Assembly (NCBI RefSeq): GCF_014252955.1 | Contig: NZ_JACMIA010000001.1 | Span: forward strand, 3,680,258 to 3,744,257 | DNA: 64,000 nucleotides | Direction: 5' to 3' | Source: Stappia sp. 28M-7 | Lineage (GTDB): Bacteria; Pseudomonadota; Alphaproteobacteria; Rhizobiales; Stappiaceae | Part shown: positions 26,503 to 35,096 of the stretch, piece after piece | Position numbering within the stretch: position 1 is the first letter of the stretch | How the letters are laid out: every line of letters starts with the position of its first letter | Translations under genes and position numbers: made by a program | Notes under the pieces: generated by a model | Told to the model about the DNA's origin: nothing | The model's input: only the letters and a program-made list of their open reading frames with translations | Database searches by the model: none

Positions 26503-27206
26503 TGAGTGTCGAGTTCTTCCCTGTCAGCCGCCTGCGTCGCCTTGCCGAACGGGTCGCCAAGCGCCTGGGCCTTGCCCGCGTCGCCGGCCTGTCCACCGGC
26601 TCGGTGGAAAGCGCCTATGCCCGCTGGGCGCCGGTCTATGACTGGGTGTTCACCGCGCCGCTGGTCTTCGGCCAGCGCGCCGCCGCGCGCGAGGCCAACC
26701 GGCTGAGCGGCGAGCTGGTGGAAGTCGGCGTCGGCACGGGCCTGTCCCTGCCGCTGTACGGGGAGAACCTGACCGTTACCGGCATCGACCTGTCGAAGCC
26801 GATGCTGGAGCGCGCGCGCGAGCGCGTGCGCCGCAAGAAGCTGAAGAACGTCGCCACCCTTCGGGCGATGGACGCCTCCGAGATGGATTTCGACGAGGCC
26901 CGCTTCGACATCGCCACCGTCATGTATGTGATGACCGTGGTGCCCGATCCCTCCGCCGTGCTCAAGGAGCTGGAGCGGGTGGTGAAGCCCGGCGGCACGG
27001 TGATCATCGTCAACCATTTCGCCGCCGACAAAGGCCTGCTGGCGCTGATCGAGCGTGGCCTTGCCCGCTTCGCCTCGACCCTCGGCTGGGACCCGCTGTT
27101 CCGCCGCGAGACGGTGCTCGACAACACCTCGATGGAGCTGGTCCAGGAAGAGCGCCTCGGCCCGCTCGGCCTCTTCACGATGATGGTCTTCCGCCGCCAG
27201 GCCTGA
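26502..27206 (+). CDS. pmtA: Rhodobacter-type phosphatidylethanolamine N-methyltransferase
   Basis: 234 residues. The sequence YARWAPVYDWVF, then LVEVGVGTGLSLPLYG and VTGIDLSKPMLERAR, follows the Rhodobacter-type PmtA pattern (class I methyltransferase). A 35-residue N-terminal extension is present. Family enzymes use SAM to methylate phosphatidylethanolamine stepwise to phosphatidylcholine at the membrane. The start ATG overlaps the mnmA stop by one base (TAATG). A generic class I methyltransferase is the alternative if the match is only to the fold. Confidence 0.75.
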   Translation: MSVEFFPVSRLRRLAERVAKRLGLARVAGLSTGSVESAYARWAPVYDWVFTAPLVFGQRAAAREANRLSGELVEVGVGTGLSLPLYGENLTVTGIDLSKPMLERARERVRRKKLKNVATLRAMDASEMDFDEARFDIATVMYVMTVVPDPSAVLKELERVVKPGGTVIIVNHFAADKGLLALIERGLARFASTLGWDPLFRRETVLDNTSMELVQEERLGPLGLFTMMVFRRQA

Positions 27207-27255
27207 CCGGCCACACCATCAGACCGGCACCCATGATCGGCAACCGCTGAGCGCT

Positions 27256-27287
27256 CCCGCCGCCGCCTTTTCGGGCGACGGCGGCAG
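27256..27287. terminator. GC-rich hairpin between convergent genes
   Basis: CCGCCGCCGCC can pair with GGGCGACGGCGG around a TTTTC loop. It sits between the pmtA stop and the stop of the phytase-like gene. There is no U-run on either strand, so it is a weak bidirectional terminator candidate. Confidence 0.4.
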
Positions 27288-27299
27288 GCCTGTGCCGTG

Positions 27300-29471
27300 T
27301 CACATCTTGCCGGTGGAGAAGAACAGCGTCTCGCCGTTGCTGTCGTCGACGCCGTCATTGTCGGTGACCGCATAGCCGGTGCCCGAGGCATCGACCGTGA
27401 AGCCCTCGATCTTGTCGACCACATAGCCGCCGGTCGCCTTCAGGTCCGGGATGAAGTCGCGCAGCTCTTCCTTGGCAACCAGCGGCAGTTCGCCGCCGAG
27501 CGGGGCCGGCACCAGCGCGGAGACCGGCACGCGGTAGAGCTTCTTCAGCCGGGCATTGTCGCCGATCTGGTTGTCCCGCTCGATGAGGTAGACGTGCTCG
27601 CCGTGGAGCGCGATCTCCGACAGGCCGACCCAGCCCGTCTCCGCCCGCTCCAGCGGATAGCGCACCGCGCCCCATTCCTTCGTGGCGGTGTTGTAGGAAA
27701 CCAGCTTCACCGTGTCCTTCGGGTCGTCCTTCCACGGACGCTGGATCGCGATCCACAGCGTGTCGCCGATCAGCGTCACGCCTTCAGCGCCGAAGCGGGT
27801 CTCCACCGCCAGCAGTTCCGGCGGAAAGGCGACCTGCGCCTTGATCTCGCCCTTGCCGTCGACGCGGTAGAGCGCATGCGGCACCAGCTTGTCGGAGCGC
27901 CCTTCCGAGGCGAGCCAGAACCCGCCCTTGCCGTCGGCGACGATGCCTTCCAGATCGAGCAGCTGCGCCGGCTGGCCGGCCCGCGTCACGCGGATCGCAT
28001 CGGTGATGCGGGCGGGATGGGCGCTTGCATCGATGCGGAAGATCGTCGGCTGCATGCCGTAGGCGCTGTCGTTGATGGCGTAGAGAATGCCCGGTTCGCT
28101 CGGGTCCGCGGCCAGACCGGACAGCGCGCCGAAGCCGATCGGCCGGCCCGCATCATCCATCCGCGACACGATCATCGGATAGGCGGCGGTGCCTTCCGCC
28201 CGCTCATACAGCGTCACATGCGAGCGCAGGCCCGTCTCCTCGACAAGGTCCGCCTCGTTGGAGACGGCGAAGAGGTTGCGTCCCGGAATGGCGACCGCCC
28301 CTTCCGGCGCAACGCCGGTCGGCAGCAGTTGGACGAAGTCCGGCGCCGCACCGGTATCGCGATAGACGCCGATGGCCGAGCCGCGCTCCGACAGCACGAA
28401 GATCAGCGTCTCCTCGCCGAAGCGGTCGACCTCCAGCCCCTCGGGCTCGGCGCCCTTGTTGCCCGAACGCTTCTCTGGATAGTGACCGGCCATCGCGACG
28501 CGGTACTCGAAGTCGAGACCGCTCTCGTGGAGCACCTCGCCGGACTTGGATAGAATTGTGAAGCCGCGCGAGCCGCCCTCGTAGTCGCCCTCGTTGGCGA
28601 TCACCAGCCGCTCGCCGTCCAGCCACTTCACCGCATCGGGCTCGCGGGCAACGCCGGTCAGCGTGCCGTCGAAGGTCAGTGCCCCCTCTTCCTCGACGTC
28701 GACATTCTCCAGATCGACGGTCCCTGCGGAGAAATGCGAGAGGATCTCGCCGCTGGCCCCATCGACGATGACGATGTGGTTGTTTTCCTGCAACGTCACC
28801 GCGACCTCGTTGGCCGTGTTGATGTCGACGAACTCCGGCTCCGGATCCTCCGGGGCGATGGCAGCCAGGCCCGTCAGGTCGACCTTGCGGGCATTGGCGC
28901 AGTCGGGCAGCCCGTCCGTCACCGGCAGCAGCACCAGGAAGCCCGCCGGCATCTGCGGCAGCGCGCCGTCGTTCAGGTCCTCGTCGCGCTCGTTCTCGAT
29001 GGCGACGGCAACGAGGTCGCCGGAGGGCGACAGGGCGACGGAGTCGGGCTGGCCGCCCAGATCGCAGGACGCCCCGACCTTACGTGTGGCAATGTCGATC
29101 GTCACCAGCCGGCCGGACGGCGCGGTGTAGCTCTTCGAGGTGTTGACGCCGGCGAAGACCTGGCCGCCCAGCACCGCTACCGAGGTCGGCTCGCCGTCGA
29201 GGCCGACGAAACCGGCCGGCTTCGGTGCTGCCGCATCCGTGATGTCGATGAAGCCGACGCCGCCCAGCGGGCTGTCGGAATAGACGAGCGTCATCCCGTC
29301 GGCGGTCGCGGCGATGATCTCGGCCGAGGTTTCGGTCTTGCCGTCCGTGCCGGCCGGGAGATTGGTGTTGACCGGGAAGGAAGCGACCCGGTTGAACACC
29401 GGATCGGCGGAGGCCGCGACGGTCGAGCCGAGAAGCGCGGCGGCAAGCGCGCCGAGCACCGAGAATTTCAT
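27300..29471 (-). CDS. Exported phytase/esterase-like beta-propeller protein
   Basis: 723 residues with an N-terminal Sec signal peptide (MKFSVLGALAAALLGSTVAASA). Residues 30-420 form YVTN-like propeller repeats (GGQPDSVALSPSGDLVAVAIEN, TLQENNHIVIVDGASGEI). The C-terminal 300 residues match the esterase-like-activity-of-phytase pattern (GFGALSGLAADPSEPGILYA, LDLEGIVADGKGGFWLASEG, RFGAEGVTLIG). Family members are believed to be periplasmic or secreted phosphoester hydrolases. Catalytic residues are not established. A Pho box lies 64-81 bp upstream, so expression under phosphate limitation is likely. Confidence 0.85.
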   Translation of the reverse strand: MKFSVLGALAAALLGSTVAASADPVFNRVASFPVNTNLPAGTDGKTETSAEIIAATADGMTLVYSDSPLGGVGFIDITDAAAPKPAGFVGLDGEPTSVAVLGGQVFAGVNTSKSYTAPSGRLVTIDIATRKVGASCDLGGQPDSVALSPSGDLVAVAIENERDEDLNDGALPQMPAGFLVLLPVTDGLPDCANARKVDLTGLAAIAPEDPEPEFVDINTANEVAVTLQENNHIVIVDGASGEILSHFSAGTVDLENVDVEEEGALTFDGTLTGVAREPDAVKWLDGERLVIANEGDYEGGSRGFTILSKSGEVLHESGLDFEYRVAMAGHYPEKRSGNKGAEPEGLEVDRFGEETLIFVLSERGSAIGVYRDTGAAPDFVQLLPTGVAPEGAVAIPGRNLFAVSNEADLVEETGLRSHVTLYERAEGTAAYPMIVSRMDDAGRPIGFGALSGLAADPSEPGILYAINDSAYGMQPTIFRIDASAHPARITDAIRVTRAGQPAQLLDLEGIVADGKGGFWLASEGRSDKLVPHALYRVDGKGEIKAQVAFPPELLAVETRFGAEGVTLIGDTLWIAIQRPWKDDPKDTVKLVSYNTATKEWGAVRYPLERAETGWVGLSEIALHGEHVYLIERDNQIGDNARLKKLYRVPVSALVPAPLGGELPLVAKEELRDFIPDLKATGGYVVDKIEGFTVDASGTGYAVTDNDGVDDSNGETLFFSTGKM

Positions 29472-29534
29472 GGATGGTTCCCCCGAAAATGGCAGGCGGC
29501 GCCTACGCCGGTCCGGCAGTGTTACGGGGTGGAC

Positions 29535-29552
29535 ATGACATCTGCTTGACAG
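29535..29552 (-). promoter_or_regulatory. Pho box (PhoB site) upstream of the phytase-like gene
   Basis: CTGTCAA-GCAG-ATGTCAT on the minus strand matches the CTGTCAT-N4-CTGTCAT direct repeat in 12 of 14 specified positions with exact 11-bp periodicity. A TAACAC -10-like hexamer follows about 10 bases downstream. It lies in the 105-bp gap after the methyltransferase gene. Confidence 0.65.
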
Positions 29553-29576
29553 CCGGGGCGGGCCGCCAAAACCCTT

Positions 29577-30398
29577 TTACGCCAGAGGCTTGCGGTAGCG
29601 ACGGGCAAGGTACACGACGGCTCCGGACTTCAAGGTGCCATAGAGGATCGAGCCCTTGGCGCCGGAAAACTCCTTCAGGAACCGCCGCATCATGGCGGTC
29701 TTCTGGATGCGGCTCATCTTGCGCTCGTTGACCGCGTCGAGCGCGCTGACCACGCCCGGCGACAGATTGGTTTCGCTCTCCAGCACCAGGCCCGATGCGC
29801 CGAGATCCCGGTCCAGCCCCTCGATCATCGTCGAGGCACGCATGTCGGCCCAGGTGAAGCAGCCGCCCGGCGCCAGCACCCGCGCCACTTCGCGGGCGAA
29901 GGCCGGCACATTGGCGTAGCAATGGGAGGACTCGATGTTGACGACGATGTCGAAGCTGGCATCCGCAAAGGGCAGCGCCTCCGCATCGCCCACCTCGAAG
30001 GTAAGGTTCGGCGTGTCGCTGTTGAGCTGCCGCGCCCGCCGCACCGTCTCGGGCGAGTAGTCGAGGCCGGTCACCGCGGCCGGCGCCATGTAGCGGGCGA
30101 TGTAGCGCGCTCCGCCGCCCCGGCCCGAGCCCACTTCCAGAACGCGCGCGCCCTCGACTGCGAGCCCGGCCATCGCCTGATGGTAGAGCCCGATGAAGGC
30201 GCGCTCCGGCTCATCCTCCGCCGTCAGCGGAAAGGCGTCGCCCGCCGGCATGTAGCCGTAGTTCATGAAGCGCCAGTCGCTATCGCGCCAGGTTCTGGAG
30301 AGGATGTTGTAGAGCCGCTTCCACGCCCATTTGCGGCTCTTCGGGAAGGCGCCGCGCTCGACCGCACGCAGGATGTAGACGAAGGCGCGGCTGGTCAT
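29577..30398 (-). CDS. SAM-dependent methyltransferase
   Basis: 273 residues. The start is the ATG at 30398 overlapping the previous stop (ATGA). Motif I is VLEVGSGRGGGARYIA, followed by VTGLDYSPETVRRARQL, VGDAEALPFADASFDIVVNI and ARVLAPGGCFTWADM, all class I. The N-terminus (WAWKRLYNILSRTWRDSDWRFMNYGYMP) and the overall plan resemble small-molecule or lipid O/C-methyltransferases of the phthiotriolone-methyltransferase type. The substrate is unknown. It is translationally coupled to the metal-dependent hydrolase gene, which suggests a shared lipid or fatty-acid-like substrate. Confidence 0.8.
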   Translation of the reverse strand: MTSRAFVYILRAVERGAFPKSRKWAWKRLYNILSRTWRDSDWRFMNYGYMPAGDAFPLTAEDEPERAFIGLYHQAMAGLAVEGARVLEVGSGRGGGARYIARYMAPAAVTGLDYSPETVRRARQLNSDTPNLTFEVGDAEALPFADASFDIVVNIESSHCYANVPAFAREVARVLAPGGCFTWADMRASTMIEGLDRDLGASGLVLESETNLSPGVVSALDAVNERKMSRIQKTAMMRRFLKEFSGAKGSILYGTLKSGAVVYLARRYRKPLA

Positions 30399-31285
30399 CG
30401 GGCGGGGGTCTCCTGCGCCGCGCCGTCGGCGGCATACTCGTTGGCGAGCCAGGCTCGCCCCTTGCGGATGAGGTCGCTGTCGTCGACCTTTCGCGGATCG
30501 TAGCCCGGCATGTAGTAGCACAGGAAGGACCAGAGGCTGACCCGCGTATAGCCGGGCGAGACCATCTGCAGCCAGGCGAAGCGCGACCAGAACCGGAAGC
30601 CGGTGCGGATGCCGTCGGCCTGCGCGTGCAGGCGCACGTTGCGCAGGAAGATCCGCACGAAATGGACCGCCGTGAGGTTCATCGCCGAAACGCGAAGCCC
30701 GTAGCGCTTCCAGGCCGGCATGCCGGCCGCTGCCCGCTTGTAGACGTCGAGCGCAACCGCCTTGTGTTCCAGCTCCTCCAGCGCGTGCCACATCCACAGG
30801 CGCCGATAGGCCGGGTGCGCGCTGGAGAGGATTTTCTGGTGGCGCAGCGTCATGGTCGAGAAGTTCGCCGTCAGATGCTCGACCGCACAGGTCACCGCCA
30901 GCCGCAGCAGTGGCACCTTGACGCTGCCGAGCACCGACTTCACCGGCCGCTCCATCGCCTCCACGTCGTAGCCGAGCCTCACCAGCGTGCGGTTGTAGTC
31001 TTCGTGCTCGCGCGTGTGGAACGCCTCCTGCACCGCGTAGCCGTTGATTTCCTTGATCAGTTCCGGGTCGCCGAGCTTGGACGCATAGTGCTTCAGCGAG
31101 CGGATGAAGAACCGTTCTCCCTCGGGCAGAAAGATCGAGAAGGCGTCGAACATCGCGGTGCGCATCGGGTCGCCGCCGAACCAGTGGCGTTCCGGATTGC
31201 TGGAGATGTTGAAGCGGATGTCGCGCGGCACGATCTCGTCGTCGTCATGCTCGCCTGCCCAACCGGGCATGGTTGCGCTCGTCAT
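30395..31285 (-). CDS. Metal-dependent hydrolase (PF10118-like, ferritin-like diiron pattern)
   Basis: 296 residues, probably mostly helical. His/Glu clusters fit a four-helix metal site: QEAFHTREHEDY at about 92-103, and HALEELEHKAVALDVY at about 166-181, with AVEHLTAN between them. This is the pattern of the predicted metal-dependent hydrolase family PF10118. The reaction has not been defined for the family. Aromatic-rich C-terminal segments (RFWSRFAWLQMVSPGYTRVSLW) suggest membrane association. It is first of a two-gene operon with the methyltransferase and divergent from phoX. Confidence 0.75.
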   Translation of the reverse strand: MTSATMPGWAGEHDDDEIVPRDIRFNISSNPERHWFGGDPMRTAMFDAFSIFLPEGERFFIRSLKHYASKLGDPELIKEINGYAVQEAFHTREHEDYNRTLVRLGYDVEAMERPVKSVLGSVKVPLLRLAVTCAVEHLTANFSTMTLRHQKILSSAHPAYRRLWMWHALEELEHKAVALDVYKRAAAGMPAWKRYGLRVSAMNLTAVHFVRIFLRNVRLHAQADGIRTGFRFWSRFAWLQMVSPGYTRVSLWSFLCYYMPGYDPRKVDDSDLIRKGRAWLANEYAADGAAQETPAR

Positions 31286-31357
31286 TAATACGGACCTTAT
31301 GGAGTGTTGGACGTAAGGTAAAATGAGCGAGTTGCCCTTGCAAGACGTCCCGAGCCT

Positions 31358-31377
31358 CCGTCACACATATGAGTCAC
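31358..31377 (+). promoter_or_regulatory. GTCAC direct repeat upstream of phoX
   Basis: CCGTCAC and GAGTCAC are separated by six bases, so the repeat period is 13 rather than the 11 of a Pho box. It lies 69-88 bp upstream of phoX in the divergent gap. It could be a degenerate PhoB site or belong to another regulator. Confidence 0.25.
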
Positions 31378-31445
31378 ACCGGCGCTAGGGTCCAGCCAGA
31401 GGCCGCCGATGCGGCCCGCTTCCGGCCAGCGACAGGAGAGCCAGC

Positions 31446-33353
31446 ATGGATCGCGACACCCAGCCCGACATCGATTTCGAGGACTTTTCCTTCGACGCGT
31501 TCGACGAGGCCCGCCGGCCCGGCCCGCAGGCAACCGGCTTCGACCAGGTGGTCGAGCGCGCACTGAGCCGCCGTGGTTTCCTGGGCGTTCTGGCCTATGG
31601 CTCGGGCGCTGCCGCCATGGGCCTCGGCACGGGCATGACCGGCCTGCTGTCGTCCGTCTCGGCCGAGGCCGCGACCTCGCGCTTCGCATTCACGCCGATC
31701 CCGATCGCCACCGACGCCACGGTCCACGTGCCCGAGGGCTACACCTGGCAGGTGCTGGCGCGCTGGGGCGACCCGCTGTTTTCCGATGCCGGCGAGTTCG
31801 ACCACGAGACCGGCGGCGATGCCGCCACCTCCAGCCGCGTCTTCGGCGAAAACACCGACGGCATGGAGCTGTTCGTCGTCGGCGGCCGCCAGGTGATCGC
31901 GGTCAACCACGAATACGTCAATCCGAAGCTGAACCTGCCGAAGAACGACAAGGGCACGCCGGCAAGCGCCGAGGACGTGCGCAAACTGCAGAACCTGCAG
32001 GGCGTCACGGTGATGGAAGTGACCGAAAGCGAGACCGGCTGGCGGATCGTCGTCGACAGCCCGCTCAACCGGCGCATCGACCACAACACCGAGATGCGCC
32101 TTTCCGGTCCGGCCGCCGGCCACGACCTTCTGAAGACCGAGGCCGATCCGACCGGCACCGCCTCGCTCGGCACCTTCAACAATTGCGGCGCGGGCCGCAC
32201 CCCGTGGGGCACCTACCTGACCTGCGAGGAAAACTTCAACGGCTACTTCGGCTCGACCGACGAGGCCTTCGCCCTGCCCGAGCACTACAAGCGCTACGGC
32301 ATCGGCGCCAAGAGCGTCTATTCCTACGAAAAGTTCGACGCCCGCTTCGATGTCTCGAAGAACCCGAACGAGCCGCACCGCGCCGGCTACATCGTCGAGA
32401 TCGACCCGTCCGACCCGGGCTCCGTTCCGGTCAAGCGCACCGCCCTCGGCCGTTTCAAGCACGAGAACGCGGCGCTGACGCTGGCCCGCGACGGCCGCGT
32501 CGTCGTCTACATGGGCGACGACGAGCGCGGCGAGTTTCTCTACCGCTTCGTCTCGAACGGCCTCTACACGCCGGGCGCCGACACCTCGGCGCTGCTGGAC
32601 GAGGGCACGCTCTCCGTCGCCCGCTTTGCCGACGACGGAAAGGGCGAGTGGGTCGCGCTGACGCCGGAGGCGACCAGCATGTCGGCCGCCGAGATCGCCG
32701 TCTTCACGCGCGTTGCCGCCTCGAAGGTCGGCGCCACCACGATGGACCGGCCGGAATGGGTCGCGGTCAACCCGGTCGCGGTCGAGGCCTACTGCGCGCT
32801 GACCAACAACACGCGCCGGGGCGTCAAGCCCAATGCCGGCGGCGACGAGACGCCGGTCGGCGGGCCGAACCCGCGCGCCGAGAACCAGTACGGCCAGATC
32901 GTGCGCTGGTATCCCGAGAACGACGACCACGCCGCCGACAGCTTCGCCTGGGACCTCTTCGTCATGGCCGGCAACCCGGCCGTGCACAAGGATGCCTATG
33001 GCGGCTCGGACAACGTCAACGAGGGCAACATGTTCAACTCGCCCGACGGGATGATGTTCGACACGACGGGCCTTCTGTGGATCCAGACCGACGGCGACGA
33101 CGACAACGAGGGCGACTTCGCCGGCCAGGGCAACAACCAGATGCTGGCTGGCGACCCGGTGACGGGACGCATCGAGCGCTTCCTGACAGGCCCGAACGGT
33201 TCGGAGGTGACCGGCCTCACCTGGTCGGCCGACCGGCGCACCATGTTCGTCGGCATCCAGCATCCCAAGGCCCCCTTCCCGGATGGGGAAGGCACGCTCG
33301 GCCGCTCGAGCATCATCGCGGTGAAGCGGGCGGACAACGCACCGGTCGGCTGA
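31446..33353 (+). CDS. phoX: PhoX-family alkaline phosphatase, Tat-exported
   Basis: 635 residues. The Tat signal has twin Arg at 42-43 (SRRGFLGVLAYG) after a 40-residue acidic front that is usual for this family, then a hydrophobic stretch to about 75. PhoX-type signatures include AVNHEYVNP, then NNCGAGRTPWGTYLTCEENF (iron/calcium site region with its conserved Cys) and VVYMGDDERGEFLYRF. PhoX is a monomeric Ca/Fe phosphomonoesterase of the periplasm, usually PhoB-controlled. Here the upstream repeat is only a poor Pho-box match. It has good start context after GACAGGAGAGCCAGC. Confidence 0.92.
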   Translation: MDRDTQPDIDFEDFSFDAFDEARRPGPQATGFDQVVERALSRRGFLGVLAYGSGAAAMGLGTGMTGLLSSVSAEAATSRFAFTPIPIATDATVHVPEGYTWQVLARWGDPLFSDAGEFDHETGGDAATSSRVFGENTDGMELFVVGGRQVIAVNHEYVNPKLNLPKNDKGTPASAEDVRKLQNLQGVTVMEVTESETGWRIVVDSPLNRRIDHNTEMRLSGPAAGHDLLKTEADPTGTASLGTFNNCGAGRTPWGTYLTCEENFNGYFGSTDEAFALPEHYKRYGIGAKSVYSYEKFDARFDVSKNPNEPHRAGYIVEIDPSDPGSVPVKRTALGRFKHENAALTLARDGRVVVYMGDDERGEFLYRFVSNGLYTPGADTSALLDEGTLSVARFADDGKGEWVALTPEATSMSAAEIAVFTRVAASKVGATTMDRPEWVAVNPVAVEAYCALTNNTRRGVKPNAGGDETPVGGPNPRAENQYGQIVRWYPENDDHAADSFAWDLFVMAGNPAVHKDAYGGSDNVNEGNMFNSPDGMMFDTTGLLWIQTDGDDDNEGDFAGQGNNQMLAGDPVTGRIERFLTGPNGSEVTGLTWSADRRTMFVGIQHPKAPFPDGEGTLGRSSIIAVKRADNAPVG

Positions 33354-33412
33354 GGCTGCCCCGGATCGCACTTATCCCCGCCTTATCCCCGTTTCGGGGC
33401 TGGGCGATATTC

Positions 33413-33442
33413 TCCGGCGCGCCGCGAAATCGGCGCGCCGGA
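33413..33442 (+). terminator. Perfect 12-bp inverted repeat after phoX
   Basis: TCCGGCGCGCCG and CGGCGCGCCGGA surround a six-base loop CGAAAT, 60 bp after the phoX stop. Exceptionally stable hairpin, but no U-run. Probably a transcript end or mRNA-stabilising structure. Confidence 0.5.
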
Positions 33443-33453
33443 TTTCGAGACGA

Positions 33454-33514
33454 TTGAGAGCGTTTGGAGCGCCGTTTCTCGAAATTTCGCAAAATTTTGC
33501 AAAATCGCTCTCAA
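33454..33514. repeat. Nested palindromes upstream of the small GNAT gene
   Basis: Outer arms TTGAGAGCG (33454-33462) and CGCTCTCAA (33506-33514) enclose two abutting perfect palindromes, CGAAATTTCG (33480-33489) and GCAAAATTTTGC (33489-33500). The core is AT-rich, unlike its surroundings. It could be an operator array or a structured RNA leader. Confidence 0.5.
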
Positions 33515-33619
33515 GGCGTGCAGAAAGGCGATTTCGAGCCGGCGCTTGCGCCCGCGCCTTCCTAGCTGACAGGATTGCGATCGCGAAACGGCCACAAGGG
33601 CCGGTCCAGGAGACAGACG

Positions 33620-33919
33620 ATGACCGACGCGATCACCATCGAGCTCGAGCAGTCCGGCAGCAAGGGACGCTACGTCGCCCGTGTCGAGGGCCGCGAGGGC
33701 GAGGCCGAACTCACCTTCTCGGTCGCCAGCGACACGCTGGTCATCGCCGACCATACCGGCGTGCCGGAGACCATGCGCGGCACCGGCATCGGTCTTGCCA
33801 TGGTCGAGCGTCTGGTTGCCGACGCGCGCGAAAAGGGCTTTCGCATCATGCCGCTCTGCCCCTTCGTCAACGCCCAGCGCAAGAAGCACCCCGAGTGGGC
33901 GGACGCCTTCAACGTCTGA
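33620..33919 (+). CDS. YjdJ/PF14542-type small GNAT N-acetyltransferase
   Basis: 99 residues, the minimal GNAT class. After two beta strands ([21 protein letters not shown]) comes the [22 protein letters not shown] acetyl-CoA loop, then [21 protein letters not shown], the diagnostic CPFV-x12-P pattern. The start is ATG 33620 with AGGAG seven bases upstream. The target is unknown; family members are small cytoplasmic proteins. Confidence 0.9.
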   Translation: MTDAITIELEQSGSKGRYVARVEGREGEAELTFSVASDTLVIADHTGVPETMRGTGIGLAMVERLVADAREKGFRIMPLCPFVNAQRKKHPEWADAFNV

Positions 33920-34079
33920 CTGTCCCGACAGCCTCACCGACCCTCATCCCGGGCACTCCGTCGAAAACACCGATGGAAAGGAGCTTTTTTCCGTCGAACT
34001 CCATGTCATAGTCTGCAGTCTCACCACATCACGGGAGTCGGCGGCGCTGGACGGAGCCTCGCGCGACGGAGGAGAACCG

Positions 34080-35000
34080 ATGGACGACTTGTCTGGGATC
34101 GACGGCGCGCCTGCCCGGCGGAAGACCGCGAAGGACTTTCCGCAAGAGCTGCTGGAGCTCTACGATTTCTACGCTCACGGCCGGATCGATCGCCGCGAAT
34201 TTCTCGACCGCGCCGCAAAGTTCGCCGTCGGCGGCGTCACCGCGCTGGCGCTGCTACGCCAGCTTTCGCCCGACTACGCGCTCGCCCGGCAGGTCGCCCC
34301 GGACGATCCCGCGATCCAGACCTCCCGAATCGCCTACCCTTCTCCGAACGGCCATGGCTCCGTCGACGCCTACCTGGTGCGCCCGGCCGGCATCACCGGC
34401 AAGCTGCCGGCGGTGCTGGTGATCCACGAGAACCGCGGCCTCAACCCGTATATCGAGGACGTCGCCCGGCGCATGGCCAAGGCCGGCTTCATGGCACTGG
34501 CGCCCGACGGGCTGAGCTCGGTCGGCGGCTACCCGGGAGACGATGATCGCGGCCGCGAGCTGCAGCGCACGGTCGATGCGACCAAGCTGCTGAACGATTT
34601 CTTCGCCGGTTTCGAGCATCTGGCCGCCCGCGACGACAGCACCGGCAACGTCGGCGCCATCGGCTTCTGCTATGGCGGCGGCGTGGTCAACGCGCTGGCG
34701 GTCGCCTATCCGGAACTGAGCGCGGGCGTCGCCTTCTACGGCCGCCAGGCGCCGATTGACGGCGTATCGTCGATCGAGGCACCGCTGCAGCTCCACTATG
34801 CCGGCCTCGACGAGCGCATCAACACCGGCTGGCCCGCGTATGAGGCGGCCCTGCAGCAGCACGGCAAGAGCTACGAGGTGCACTTCTATCCCGGCGCCAA
34901 CCACGGCTTCCACAACGACACGACGCCGCGCTACGACGAGACCGCGGCGAAGCTCGCGGAAGAGCGCACCATCGCCTTCTTCCGCAAGCACCTGATCTGA
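34080..35000 (+). CDS. Tat-exported dienelactone-hydrolase-family protein
   Basis: 306 residues. The start is ATG 34080, with GGAGGAG nearby. A Tat-like motif ([16 protein letters not shown], Arg pair at 38-39) precedes a hydrophobic run to about 60, so it is probably exported. The alpha/beta hydrolase core has [18 protein letters not shown], the nucleophile elbow GFCYGGG with Cys 197, and the catalytic His in [14 protein letters not shown]. This is the YghX-like branch. The Cys nucleophile is the dienelactone-hydrolase trait. The substrate is unknown. The gene is last before the terminator shared with the accessory cluster. Confidence 0.88.
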   Translation: MDDLSGIDGAPARRKTAKDFPQELLELYDFYAHGRIDRREFLDRAAKFAVGGVTALALLRQLSPDYALARQVAPDDPAIQTSRIAYPSPNGHGSVDAYLVRPAGITGKLPAVLVIHENRGLNPYIEDVARRMAKAGFMALAPDGLSSVGGYPGDDDRGRELQRTVDATKLLNDFFAGFEHLAARDDSTGNVGAIGFCYGGGVVNALAVAYPELSAGVAFYGRQAPIDGVSSIEAPLQLHYAGLDERINTGWPAYEAALQQHGKSYEVHFYPGANHGFHNDTTPRYDETAAKLAEERTIAFFRKHLI

Positions 35001-35035
35001 AAAGAAAAAGCGGGCGGAGCATCGCCCCGCCCGCT
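35000..35035 (-). terminator. Intrinsic terminator of the 35-43 kb accessory cluster
   Basis: On the minus strand AGCGGGCGG pairs with CCGCCCGCT around a nine-base loop (35009-35035) and is followed by TTTTCTTTTC. It lies about 60 bp after the last cluster stop at 35097. On the plus strand the same stem follows the dienelactone-hydrolase gene without a U-run. Confidence 0.8.
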
Positions 35036-35096
35036 GGCCGGAATGGGCCCGGGAGAAGGGCGCCGCCCCTCCTCCCGGACCGCCGCTGGCGCCGTC

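Noticed and set aside
27258-27287. Strong bidirectional terminator between pmtA and the phytase-like gene
   Set aside because: Stem is plausible but lacks a U-run on both strands, so only a weak terminator call was kept.
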